A model generated the notes under the pieces. The model was not told the DNA's origin. It ran no database searches and saw only the letters and a list, made by a program, of their open reading frames with translations. DNA of 64,000 bases, from positions 2,806,906 to 2,870,905 of the forward strand of contig NC_044290.2 in NCBI RefSeq assembly GCF_004027225.2, read 5' to 3'. The stretch's first letter is position 1; each line of letters begins with the position of its first letter. This document shows, piece after piece, positions 30,501 to 42,337 of this stretch. This DNA comes from Strigops habroptila. Lineage: Eukaryota > Chordata > Aves > Psittaciformes > Psittacidae. Made by a program: the position numbers and the translations under genes.

Positions 30501-33500
30501 CACAGGGTCCCTGTTTCTCCCTGGGATGGATGGGAATTGGGTGGTGGGGTCTCTGCCATGCCCAGAGCGGGGAGGCAAAGGGGTGACCAGGCAGGACCAG
30601 GCAGCAGCACCACAGGGGAGAGGTGTCATGTCATCCTCCAAGGTGACCTTGTCCTTCCTGGTCCCTCCTGTTCACCTGCACAGGGGCTACAGGGTTTACT
30701 GGGGAGAGGGGACACGGTGGCATCCAGGGACACCCCATGCTTGGCACTGCAGCCACCCAAAGGAGGGCACTGGGGAAGGGGTGCAGGACCCATCTCCCTC
30801 CTCTCCATCTCCCAGGTAGGTTAAAGCCCATGAAGGGACAACACAAACACATGTTGGAGACACAGAGGCTGGGATGAAGGCCCAGCTCATTGGTGAGCTG
30901 TCACCATGTGCCAGGGGACAGCCAGCACCAGGAGGGCATCAGGCGCCATCAGGGATGGCAGATGCTCACAAGACCAAGGGCTCAATTGCTGCCTTGGGAG
31001 AGGAAATGGGAACCACGCCAGGCTGCCTGGGTCCGCTTGTCCCCCCATGTCACCCCCAGCTCAGACAGTGAAGCACCCACTGGACCCTGGGACCGAGGGG
31101 ACGAGACTGAACTGCAGATGGCCCCTGCGGGGAGCGAGGTGCCCGTTTCCCGTGGTCCTGGCGCCCTCGCGTGGGAAATCCATCATCGCCTTCCCCATCC
31201 CCAAATCCACCATCACCCGCCCTGTGCCCAAAGCCCTGCAGAGCAGGATGGACGGGGCTGGGTGACCTGGCCACGACTCAGAGGGTTGGGATGGGATGGG
31301 ACAGACAGCCCGCAGGACCAGGCAGCACAAACACAGACCTGCCCCATCCCTCCTCCACCACCCAGCATCACCTCCCGTGTCCCACCATCCCACAGCTCTG
31401 GTCCCACCGTGGCACTGAAAAGCAGGTTAAAGCTTGGGCCAGCCCAGCATGGCTGACAGCACCAGAAGCGTGGAAAGTGAACCCACAGCACCTCGGGATT
31501 GCCCCTGCTCGGTCATTAACCCGGTGTTAATGAACCTGTTAATGTGCACCTGCAGAATCACGCCTTGCAGCTGGAAGGGAGCAAGTGAGAAAAGGCCTCA
31601 GGGCTGGAGCTGAGCCATGTCACGACATGTTGAGGCATGTCGTGATCCTCTGCTAGTCACATTAAATAATCCAACCTTTTGCTCGCAGCCCAGCCATACC
31701 CAAAGCAGCCCACACTAAGTGGCAGAACAGATAGCACCCCTGGGTGCCACCCCCATTGCACCACAGCACCCAGGGGTGGGTGATGCAGGAAAGGAGCAGC
31801 AGGTCCCCTGGGTGCTGGGCAGGGTGGGGAAGTGCCACAGGCAAATTTTGTGCTGCAGAAACGTCACCACTGGGCTCCTTCACACCCACGTGTGGGCTCT
31901 TTTGGGGGGGAATTGGGTTTTTTATTGAATTAGATGCTGCAAGCCTGATCTGACATCACAGAGGGGCTCTTGGAGGAGGTTTTGCATCTCCTCGATTTAA
32001 ATCAAGTTGAAAAACAACAGGAAAAACCCCTCACTGCAACCGTTACCCTTATGAACATCGTCCACGTGCTACAGCAACATCTGGTCCAGGCCACCTTCTG
32101 CTACAGTGAAAAACAAACCCTCAAACCCTCTCTTGGGATTTCTCCACGAGCAGAGCCAGGCAGGTTTGCACGGCCAGGGAAACCCAGTGACACGCTTCAG
32201 TAGCGCCCAGCTCCCCCTGAGCGCTGTGGGTGCCACAAGCAGCTTCCCTGCTCCTGGGCCCCTGCAGGGCTGTGCCAGCGTGGTGGCAGCTACTCAAACC
32301 TGCAACACCCTTCCCAGCCCCTTGGGAACCTGTTCCCAGCTGGAAAATCCAGATTATCCATGGAGGGGAGAGTGCACAGCCTCTGGGTGCTCTGCACGTC
32401 GCTGCTGTGGGTAGCTCTGACACGGTGCTCAGCTCAGAGAGGACTTGGGACACTGGGATGCAATTTTTCCTGGCTCTTGATATCCAAGGAACCCAAATAA
32501 ACCCCCCACCAAAAAGCACTGGCCATATCCAATGCTTCTGGCCCAGCCAGAGCTCTCACAGCAGACAGGACACGAAAGCATCGCAGCCAAGCAGCATCAA
32601 GACAAGTCTTGGAGGTGGCATCAGAGATGCCCAAACAACGGTGCCTGGGCACAGGCTTGGACCAGAAACAACACGGATCCTCCCCAACCCCTCCCTGAGC
32701 CCCCAAAACTGGCCTGACCTGAAAGCCCAGCCCCAAAACACCCCCTGTTCCCAGGGAGATGGGACCTTGGTGGCAGCTCTGCAGCCCAGGGCTGTTGGTG
32801 ATTAAACCAGAGCGATGCAGTTTAGTTGGCAACACCGTGTTAATTCTTTCTGCTGTTCCCAAGCTGCTCCTTTTCCTTCCCCACAGCTTGTGCTGCCGGG
32901 TGCCTGACCAGGACCTGCTCACTGGGCAGGTTAGAGGCTGCTACTGAGCCAAGAGGGTTTCTCAGTGCTCACTGCTGGAGAGGGAATCCGAGCGCTGACT
33001 CTCTGGGGAAGCACAGAGGATGGAGAGCAGGGCACTGCCTCTGCCCGCCCAGTGCTCACAGGGGTTTTGGGGTGCCACAGCTTCTCTGGGCACCCTGTGC
33101 CAGCGCCTCAGCACCCTCACAGGGAAGAGCTTCTGCCTAAGAGCTCATCTCAATCTCCCCTCTGGCAGGTTAAAGCCATTCCCTTGTCCTGTCCTTAACA
33201 AAAGTCCCTCTAAGAAAAGGGGCTCTCAGAGAGCAAGAAAGGAGTTGAGCTAAATGAGCCATGACCCCTCAACGTCTTCTTCTCCAGCTGATGTTTTTAA
33301 GCTGGTGGGTGTGTGTGTGCAAGCAGCCCTTGTGGGCTGGAAAAATATGTGCAGATCCAATGACCCGCAACACGGAGCTGCACTGAGCAGCACCCACAGG
33401 CAGATGTCACACAATCACCCTGTCCATTCCCAACCGCCTGCAAACCTGTTCACCCCTTGCAATAGGAGAGTAACATTGGAACAGGGTGCCCAGAGAAGCT

Positions 33501-36500
33501 GTGGCTGCCCCATCCCTGGCAGTGTTCAAGGCCAGGTTGGACACAGGGGCTTGGAGCAACCTGCTCTAGTGGAAGGTGTCCCTGCCCGTGGCAGGGGGGT
33601 GGAGCTGGATGAGCTTTATGGTCCCTTCCAACACAAACCAGGCTGGGATTCTGTGATTACATCGCTGTGGAGTGGATGCAGGCAGATAGGCTGAGAGGAG
33701 ACCCGGGTTAGTTCCCAGTGGAGGACAGGCTGCAGCAAGTAGCCAACCCTTATATTAGACATCAGAGAATCCACTTGGGCCACTTCAGGCATGCTTGGCT
33801 GGCTCTGCCCTTGCGAGGTGACAGCCAGCAGCCTCATACCGTGACACACAGAGTCACTATCGTTTTGGGAAGGGGTATACCTGTGACCCCCCCAGCCCCG
33901 TGTGTCCCCCCCAGCCCCATGTCCCCGGTGCCCACCACCACAGGCCGGTTCCCCAGGAAGTTGAGGTCGCTGTTCTCCCCGAAGAGGTATCCCTCGGGGT
34001 GTGTGGAGTCAAACTTCTCGCCGCCCATGATGAAGTGGTTGGCAAAGTAGCTCCCTGGAAAGCAAACACAGAGACAGCCTGAGCAGAGGGCGAGGATGGG
34101 GCTTCAGCCAGGCAATGGAGCGGCACAAAGCCCCTGGATCGATGGCTCAGAGGTGGCTTTGTCCCAAGGGTCACCTCGCTGGAGCCCTTCGGGTTGAGCA
34201 GGCACCCAGCAGGCGGAGGGGAAGGAGGAGCTGACCAAGAAGCGACCCTCCCCGGCTGCTTCTCCCTGCCTGCCTCACCCTCCATCTCCATGCTGCATCC
34301 CCCCAATCCTGGCCCTGCCCGGGGCTCCGGTGGCTGAAGTCTGGGAAGATGGTGCCCAGATGGGGAGAGGCTGGTGCAGGGATCTAATGGGAGCAGGTTC
34401 ATACCCCAGCCTGGGTCCCTCCCCTGCGCCCCTTTCCCTGCCCGGGACATGCTGCGAGCCTCGGCCTGGCCTCAACCACCCAAGGTCACCCCAACCTTCA
34501 ACCATCAACCTTTGGTGCTGGCACCGAAAGCCCTGGGAGCCCCCGGGAGCTGAGAAGGGGCAGCATGGACCAGGCACACAGGCAGGGCTGCTCCCACCCA
34601 GCATCACAGACCTCATGTGCCAGCCAAGGCAGCGTGTCCGCAGCCAGACACTTGCCACTGGCAGGAAGATGGGCAGAGCACACCTGAACCGAGTTCTGTC
34701 TGTTCTCAGCCCACAGCCTTCCCTAGGAAGGGCTCACCTGCAGGAAGGAGGATTTGGGGGGGCTGTAGACCCTCCAGAAGGTGAACCCCCCCCTGCAAAG
34801 TGCTCACATTGCCCTGATGAACACCAGGCAATGACTAGGGACCCTTCTCCCCTCGCAGGGTAAAGCACAGAGCCAAAACACTGGCATATCCTGTCCCCTG
34901 AGCTGGGAGCAGCCCCACAGGACCCAACTGGGGCAGGAGGGTTGGGACTTCTCTTTGAGGTGGGAAAAGGAAGGGAAAGGGAGGGCAGAACAAGGACGGG
35001 GTGAGCAGAAGCACCAGGAGTCAGGAGAGGCAACAGACATAGGATGGACACAACACTGCATCCCGCTGGCCATGGGGACGGGGTCCCCCTTACAAAACCC
35101 CCAAACCCAACAGCACAGAGTCCTCCACAGCCCCCCAGGGACACCCCAAAACTAAACCTTTGGATAAAGGAGCTCAAGCCTGGGCTGCAGCTCTGCTTGT
35201 GCGCACTGAAGACAGAGCTTGCAGTTGGCTTCCAGCAGATGCAGTGACTGCCCAGGGCTGGATCAGGCCTTAATCCTGCATTTCAGAACCAACCCCGAGC
35301 CAAAGCCCGAGCGAGGGAGGAGCAGGGATGTAACACGGGGGCAGGAGCGACGAGAGGGGCTGTAGAGCTTCACCCCACAGCACAGGGATGCCCAGATGCA
35401 GCAACCATCAACCATCTATTATTGATGCCTGCTGCTTCCTGGTCCCATTTTCCACGTACATAATTTATAGGCAGCTCCCCAGGGAAGGACATGGCCACGT
35501 GAAAAGAGAAAAGCCACGAGCAAAGCGCCTGCAGAGCTGCCATCAGCAGCACGGCCGGGGCACCACGGGGCCAGCCACAGCTTTTCCTGGCACTGACTTG
35601 GGGTGAGAGCAGGAGGTGGGAAAATGGCATTTAAACCTGCAGGAAAGCTTCTCCAGCACCGGGAGAAAGCTGGAAAATGGAGCAGGGGCTCTCAGAGATG
35701 GCTCCAGCCATGGTTTGGTGGGTGCTGGGGGCTACCATAGGTTGGGAGCAGGTGGGGAACACACCACTGTCACCCCATCTCCCTGCCAGGGTGCTGCAGG
35801 CTCCCAGGGCACCCCATGCATGGCCCAGGGGCTTCAGCTCCCCCTTTGCAGCAGACAGCACTGGCCTCATGCTCCAGCCCAGGGAAGGTCCTCCAGAAAC
35901 TTTACCATTGAACAGGAGCCTCAAGCTGTGCCCTGGGGTGCCGGCAACCCCGTGGGCACGGCGGGTGGCAGAGAAGCACCTTCCCAGCCACAGCCAATAA
36001 TTTATAATTATTGGCTAATTATAAATCCTTAACCAACACCTATCCCCAGGGGAAGGAAAAGCCCAACCAGGATGGTCACATTGCCAAGGGAAAGCCAGGC
36101 GTTAATGAGATCTTAAACTCCAGAGGCCCAAAGAGCGTGCGGGAAGGGCTGACCAAAGCAGCCGCTGGAAAGAAGCAATAAACCAAACTGGCCTGAGCTT
36201 CCCGGCAATCCAAGCGTGTCCTGCAACAGGACATATCTGACACCAGCCAGTGCCCATGACACTGTCAGCCCCTTTTGTCCATGAGTTCCAGGGGTGCACC
36301 TTGCCTGGATGCCCCAAGAGAGACAAAGACCCCATGGGCGCAGAGCCTGGTGTGCGCTGTGGCTGTGCCCATGGCTCTGGCACACGGTGACACACGTCCT
36401 GCATCACCCCCTGAGCCATCACTGGGTGCTCCTGCCCCGGAGCATCCCATGGGTGAGCTGGCATGTTGGGGCTTGTTTAACTCCACACTCTAACACAGGC

Positions 36501-38800
36501 AGCCCGAGCCAGCGGCAGCCGGAGGCGAAGCCAAACGCCGGCCACGGCGCTGCTGCGTCAGCCCTCACCCGTCACAGCCCCGGAGCTGCTCCCGGTGCCG
36601 CGGCAGTGCCACCACCCTGGCGTGGTGACCCCGGGACTGGGGTGTCACTGCGTGGCCAAGCCCCTCGCTCCTGTTCCCAGCCTGTTCCCTCCTCCCGGTG
36701 CCAACCTCAGCCAGGGACAGGGGCTGGAAGCCAAGGACTTGCCCCAAGCCAGCCCCCTTTTGCTCTCCCTCTCGCCTTTACCAGCACGAGATTAGAATCA
36801 CGAAGTAAATCCCAGCCTTCGCTTCAAAATACTGGTTTAACTAATCCCATTTGCCTCCAGCCTGGATGGGACCCCAGGATAATGCAGGGGAGATGCTCGC
36901 TTGGGACAAGACATAGCTGCCCTATTCCCACGGGCTGCACCAACCATCCTGAGCGAGCCTGCAGCCCAGCAGCCAAAGCCACATCCGCAGAGAGAGGAGG
37001 GAATACCCTGGGGTCCCATGAGACACCCCCCCCAGGACCACATTCCCAAAGCCAGTGGCTGTTTCCATGCGGCATTCGAGGCGAGAGCAGCGCTGCTGCC
37101 AGGAGGAATCGGCTCCGCTCCCGGCACGTCCCCTCGGCTGCCGGCAGCGCTGAAGGCAAATCCCCGCTTGGATTAAGAGCCATAATCTCCCACGGTCACC
37201 AGCCTGCCCTCGCCCTGGCGCATCCCACGGCAACAGGGCGCCTCCCCCTGAGGACCCCAGGACCATCCCCCCAGCTCTGCGTTCACCCCATCAGTGGGAC
37301 CAGCCCCACTGAGCACCCCGAGAGCCTCAGCTTCCTCCTGAAAGCCAGAGCCAAGCATCAGCACCGCGTCCTCTGCAGCTGAGAGGAGTTTGGAAGTGCT
37401 CAGCTGGGAGCTATTGCTTCCCTAGAGCTGCAAAGCACTGACACCTCCACCCCTGCACACCCAGATAGTTCAAGAGCCCCTAAAAAAGAAAGGGGCTCAA
37501 GACAAAACCGCTTAATGCACAGAGCCACAGCCCCTGCAAAGAGCAAACCCAGGATGGGGTGGTCCAGCTTCAGCCAGCATCAAGGTGACAAAGGCCTTGA
37601 ATCCATGGAAAAGGGGGAGCAGGGGTAGCCCCACTGCTGAGGATCAGCCATCTCCACCCTGCAGTGTCCCGGTTAACCTGCACCTCCACGGATGTGCCAG
37701 CCCATTTTAGCTTCAAATTCAAATAACAATAATAAATCAAGCCCAGCACAGGTTTTCGGGACAAGAACAGGGACTGCGCTGGCTGCAATGCTTCCTGAGG
37801 AGGTCTTTATTTGCAATTAGCAAGTCATTTGTCATAGCACTGACGAGCCAAGGGTTTACTTTATCCTATTAGCTACCAAAATAGTTTCCTATTAATAATA
37901 GCCAGTGCCGCAAGGATCCTGTGGCAATCCCTGTGCACACGCGGTGCTCCAGGTCAGCATCCTGGCAAAGGGGGATTTTTGCAGGTGGGAAGCGCTGCCC
38001 ACCCAAGGACCCGGCTCCATCACCTCTCCCCACCACAACCCTCCCCGACACCGGCTCATCCCGGCTCTTTGCAGGGAAAACCGAGGCCTGGAGGGGAGGG
38101 ACGGATTTTCCAAGGTCACACACAAGGTTTGAGACAGGGCCGGGAGCAGGAGCGACACCGGGGGCAGGAGAGAAGCTGGGGAAGGCTCCCCACGGCAGAG
38201 GCTGGGGTGCTGCTCCGGGGCAGGGCCCTCGGAAGGAGGGATCCCCTCCAATCCCTCCCACCCATCCTCCCTCATCCTCCCGGGAATTTAAACCCAGGTT
38301 TTTCCCAAGCAGCCAGCGCTGGAGCAACTGGCTACAAAACCAGCTCCAGCCCCATGCTGCAGACAGCAGCTAAAATAATAATAATAATAGTTGTTATTAT
38401 TATTATTACTATTATTATTATTATGTCGCATCAACTCAGCCAAGTTTGGAGGCCGGGTTCGGCTGGCAAAGGGGCACCCAGAGAGGGGACCCCAGGGGTG
38501 ACCCCGTCCCCACCGCACCACACGAGCACCACATGGATAATTTTAGCGTGCCCCCCCAGCTGCCTGCGGTCGGGGTTTGCTTTGGGGGGCGCAGGGACAT
38601 CCCCCACCGGAGCAAGGTCGTGCCCGGCTCCCCCCGCCCCGCTCGCTGCCCCTTTCCCCCCCCAGCCCAGCGGCACCGAGACGCGGGACTCTCCCCCCCC
38701 GCCGTGTCTCACCGGATTTCGGGGGGTATCTATAGACGGAATTAGCGGGGATATCCACTTCCTCCACGCCTGCGTTTTGCCGGCTGGTCAGAGCCCCCAT
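18436..38800 (-). CDS. RNF157: RING finger protein 157 (E3 ubiquitin ligase), 19 coding exons
   Basis: MGRN1-family RING E3 ligase. Coding exons: 38800-38713, 34054-33936, 30080-29992, 29306-29160, 28725-28608, 28496-28430, 28285-28242, 27861-27814, 27578-27507, 26973-26814, 26428-26316, 25524-25298, 25214-25106, 24919-24808, 24475-24279, 24148-24083, 23785-23737, 22262-22152, 18539-18436. All phases agree and the sum is 679 codons plus stop; human RNF157 is also 679 aa. The N-terminus MGALTSRQ is an N-myristoylation signal. The conserved pre-RING domain runs ~residues 30-260. The C3HC4 RING has C277, C280, C292, H294, C298, C301, C312 and C315. RKKL at 329-332 is D-box-like. The serine- and glutamate-rich tail (SSLAQSVMSMASS) follows. 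The final exon is the least certain part. Introns 1 (4.7 kb) and 2 (3.9 kb) hold most repeats. Confidence 0.94.
18986..19026 (-). CDS. RNF157: RNF157 alternative terminal exon
   Basis: A good acceptor (TCTCCTGCCACACAG) in the right phase follows exon 18 and opens AAVPDSCPINIEE with a TAG at 18988-18986. This would give a 658-aa protein. The bases after the stop (GTATGAG) resemble a donor. It could be an alternative last exon, or chance. Confidence 0.4.
25540..26062 (-). repeat. CR1 LINE 3' end in RNF157 intron 11, next to exon 12
   Basis: CR1 in the same orientation as RNF157. Its 3' terminus lies only ~14 bases from the exon 12 acceptor (25526-25525). It carries the shared block CTCAGCACCCTCACAGGGAA and extends 5' to the segment about dollar-cost GGACACCAGAACTGCACACA at 25985. 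Confidence 0.92.
26589..26791. repeat. Minisatellite, ~10 copies of a 20-21 bp unit, RNF157 intron 10
   Basis: Diverged copies of CAGAGATNCCAGCCCATTCC run head to tail and stop ~22 bases from the donor of the RING exon (26813). This accounts for the long open frames in this intron. Confidence 0.88.
26814..26973 (-). CDS. RNF157: RNF157 exon 10, RING domain
   Basis: Encodes VAEDEVSDNSAECVVC through CPICRL. All eight zinc ligands of the C3HC4 RING are present (spacing C-x2-C-x11-C-x-H-x3-C-x2-C-x10-C-x2-C). The donor is CTGC then GTAAGC. Just beyond it in the intron lies a ~20-bp-unit minisatellite. Confidence 0.96.
29478..29645 (-). repeat. CR1 LINE 3' fragment in RNF157 intron 3
   Basis: Begins TCATAGAATCCCAGACTGG and ends abruptly after GCAGCCACAGTTCCTCTGGG, a 5'-truncated CR1. 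Confidence 0.9.
33075..33215 (-). repeat. CR1 LINE internal segment, inverted relative to the neighbouring copy
   Basis: Lacks the 3' terminus. Starts GCCACAGCTTCTCTGGGC and runs 5'-ward through AGCTCATCTCAATCTCCCCT. It lies 260 bases left of a plus-oriented CR1 3' end that begins at almost exactly the same CR1 position. Confidence 0.85.
33478..33659 (+). repeat. CR1 LINE 3' end in RNF157 intron 2
   Basis: Starts GGAACAGGGTGCCCAGAGAA and ends GGCTGGGATTCTGTGATT. Opposite in orientation to the segment at 33075-33215. Confidence 0.9.
38371..38424. repeat. ATA/TTA simple repeat with inverted arms
   Basis: An AAT run (38374-38389) is followed after a short spacer by a TTA run (38393-38424), so the two halves are complementary. 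In RNF157 intron 1, ~290 bases from exon 1. Confidence 0.85.
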
Positions 38801-39060
38801 GGCCGGGCCGGGGCTCAGCGGGCGGGATGCGGCGAGGCTCCCTCCCGCCCGGCACCGGGACCGGCACCGGGGCTGGCGGCGACGGCCCCCGCCCGCAGCA
38901 TCCTCCGCTCTGCGCCGCGCCCGGTACCGCCTCCGCGCTAGCGCCGGGGCTGCGCCAATGCGGGGCCGGGCAGGGCCGGGCTCCCCCGCCCCGCACCGCC
39001 CCGCACCGCCCCGGGGATGCCGCGGGGCTTGAGGACAAGGCGCTGCCCCTGTCCCCAGGA
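38560..39060 (-). promoter_or_regulatory. RNF157: CpG-island promoter of RNF157
   Basis: CpG-dense block overlapping coding exon 1 and extending ~260 bases 5' of the ATG at 38800. No TATA box is evident, as expected for a CpG-island promoter. The transcription start cannot be fixed. Confidence 0.6.
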
Positions 39061-40952
39061 TCACCCCACCCTGGTGTCCCCCCCTCAGGTGACACTTACC
39101 TGCTCCCTCCCCGTAGCATGAGCGTGCCCCCGGTGCCACCGCCGGTGTCACCCAGTTACCCCCTTGTACCCTTCACCTGCCCCCCCAGTCTCACACCCCA
39201 GTGCCCCCTGCGCTCTCCAGTGTCACCCCCTCACCTCAGCCCCACCACGGGTAACACTGAACAGCAACCCCACCATGGGGACCCCCAGGGCCAGACTGGG
39301 ACCCCACCCCGGGGCTGCACAGCGCTTGGAATGGGGTGAAATTAACCCCCATCAGTGCCCACCTCCATCTCCTCCATCCCGCCTTCCCAGCTCTGCTGTG
39401 TTTGCCGGGAGCAGCCTCTGCCTGTCCGCTCCAGTGCACCCCCAGCTTCCCCCAGTTCCCCCAGCGTTATGCTACTGGGAAGCACGTGAGCACCTTCACA
39501 TCTTCCACTTGGAGATGAAGGTGAAGGAGGGACCCTTCGGCTGCCCGCTTAAACCGTGGCAATCAATTAGTCCTGCAGTGGAAGTTAGTGGAGCATCACA
39601 TGATTTTGATTCGAGTTGATAACTCGAGTGCTATAAATATCAACCAGGAGACGTGCGGGGAGGCATCAGCTGCCCCGTGTCCCGGAGCCATTCCCGGGGC
39701 TCCCCCCTCCTCAGAGGGACCGCGCATCCGTTGCCCTCCCTGATCTTTTGGCTGAGAAAAGCCAAACCAAGGAGTGGCCACCACCACCCGGTTGCAGCTT
39801 TGTACCCCAATTCTCAGCCTGTGGCTGTCACACCAGGACCTGCAGCCCCAGTGTCACCCGCAGTGACTGTGTCCACGCTGCTGGATGTCACACCCCAGCT
39901 GGGTGCCAGCACCGGCCGAAGAGGAGCCGAGGGAACATCAATCAGGACCCTTGTTCAGCCCTTGGGTCCCTGCTGATCCCTGCTCACCCCAACACACATT
40001 CTGGGGAGCCCATTGTGCACCTGGATCGTTGGAAGAGCAGCCCAGCGCTGCTGAGCTGCCAGTGAGAAACGCGAGCCTGGGAGCCGGAGCACGTTTCATT
40101 ATGAGCACACAACACACTGCAGGGGTTTAGTGCAGATCATAATTCCAAGTTATCCCCGTGCAGATCCATACCCCGGCAGTCACTGCACACAGAGCTGCTG
40201 TGTGCATGCACAGCTCGCGGGGTGGCTTTTGTGTCTCTGCTGCAGCAGAGGGTTTTGTAGGACAGTGCCGCAGTGGAGCGCGGGAGCACAGGCAGCAACG
40301 GGCGCTGATCCGGCTTCGAGGTCAGGTTCCTCCCAGGCCTGGCCGGATCCTGCACACGTAAAGCCAGGACAAAGCCCAGCAAGGCCATGGGGAGGGAGAA
40401 TCCAATCCACAGGGAAAAAGCAATGTTTAACCCCAAAACGCACCCGCTGCTGGGCAAGGTACAAGGCTGAAGCACTCAAGCTGCCCGGCGGTGGGATTTG
40501 GTGTGTGTTTGGCAGGGAAAGAGGACCCTGCTCCTGCCTCCTCGTGCCAAGAGGGAAACTGAGTCACAGGAGGGCACAGCAGTTTGCTCAATCGAGACCG
40601 AGTGGCTCATCCATGGCAGCAAATGTTTGTCCATACGCCCAGAGCTCCCAGTTCCTCCACACTCACTGGCATGTTGCTGGCAACCCAACCTGGGGCTCTG
40701 ACCCCAGCCCGGTGCAGCCCCGCAGCGTGGCAATGGCTTCAGAGGGGACGGTCCCTTCATTAGTGGGTGCTGAGCCCTAACGTGGCATCAGCCCCCAGGC
40801 TGGTTCGCGGAGCAGCTCCTGGCTGGGAAGGGGGAGCCCAGACCCTGCATGGGGGGTGACTCCCCACCCCCTGTGGATTCCAGTGGGGCGGCAGCACGAG
40901 GAGGATGAAAGAGCATCTCTGGCAGGATCAGAAGAGGGAGGATGAACAGCAA
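39061..40952. other. Intergenic DNA between the divergent RNF157 and UBALD2 genes
   Basis: No exon recognised. Contains a perfect 7-bp inverted repeat (39611-39627) next to a TATAAATA at 39632. The remainder up to the UBALD2 promoter is mostly CR1 (40953-41560, 42338-43012) with non-repetitive DNA between. Confidence 0.6.
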
Positions 40953-41560
40953 ATCATAGAATCCCAGACTGGTTTGGGTTGGAAGGGACCTTAAAGCTCA
41001 CCCAGCTCCAACCCCCTGCCACGGGCAGGGACACCTTCCACTAGAGCAGGTTGCTCCAAGCCCCTGTGTCCAACCTGGCCTTGAACACTGCCAGGGATGG
41101 GGCAGCCACAGCTTCTCTGGGCACCCTGTGCCAGCGCCTCAGCACCCTCACAGGGAAGAGCTTCTGCCTCAGAGCTCATCTCAATCTCCCCTCTGGCAGG
41201 TTAAAGCCATTCCCCTTGGCCTGTCCCTACAGGCCCTTGTCCAAAGCCCCTCTCCAGGTTTCCTGGAGCCCCTTTAGGCACTGGAGCTGCTCTAAGGTGT
41301 CCCCTTCAGGAGCCTTCTCTTCTCCAGGCTGCCCCAGCCCAGCTCTCTCAGCCTGGCTCCAGAGCAGAGCTGCTCCACCCCTCGCAGCATCTTCCTCACT
41401 GCCCTCCCTGCAAATCCTGCCCCCAAAAGGGGCTTTTCCACCAGCTGGTTTGCCTGGTGGGAATTCCGAGGTGTCTGCAGCAGCCTCGTGGCCCTGCAGC
41501 CAGGCCAGGCACTGAAGGACTGAAGGTCCTGCCTGGTCTCCCAGATTCCCCTAACACTGT
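40953..41560 (-). repeat. CR1 LINE 3' end, ~0.6 kb, between RNF157 and UBALD2
   Basis: Begins ATCATAGAATCCCAGACTGG and continues through the standard CR1 block into TTCCTGGAGCCCCTTTAGGC. The 5' edge after about 41500 is uncertain. Confidence 0.85.
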
Positions 41561-42337
41561 TTATCACAGCCCCAGGTTCCTGTTGCCTGTGTGAGCCCGC
41601 TGAGGGCTCGTAAGCAGCACTCCCATGGGTTTTACAGGCATCCTGTACCCAGGGCCAGTTGCTCACAGCTTTGCTAACTCAGCTAGATGCTGATTGTGGG
41701 TGTTTTTGGCAAGCAGGAGGTCCTGGGCGCTCTCCAGGGCTGCACGCAGGAGGCAGGCGGGTTTGGGATCCCAGCTTCTGGAACTGCTCTTTTCACACCT
41801 CAACCTGGCATAGCTTACCCACCACCGGCCTGCCCCCACATCCGCGGGGCCACTGGGGCTCCACAAGTGCCCCACTCGCGCCCTCGCACACCGGCTGCTG
41901 GGGACAACCGGCTGCCTTGAGCCTCCATCCCTCCACCTCTTCCTTCCCTCTCCTCAGCCACTGGTCACCACCGTCGCATCCAAACCTCCAATGGCACTTT
42001 TCAGCTCAACCTATTTTCACACCATCTATGGGCAAAGTCCCTGGTTTATTCATTTGTTTAGAAGGCACTTTTCCTGCTTTAATTAAGTGCTTCCAGACGT
42101 GCCTTGCACCAGCCTCCTCGCTCCCTAAACCCAGCGGCGGGGGAGGACACCCTCGGGGGGGGGGTCACCCTCGCAGGCTGCAGCTGAGTCTCAGGGTCAC
42201 CGGGATTTTAAACATGATATTACAAAACAAACCCCCAAACCCGGGGGTCTGCCCGTGCCCCTCCCTCAGCCCCCTGGTCTCAGGCTGGGGTCCCTGCCCC
42301 GGGGGTGATGGGGAGTTAATGGGGGGCACCCCACTTA

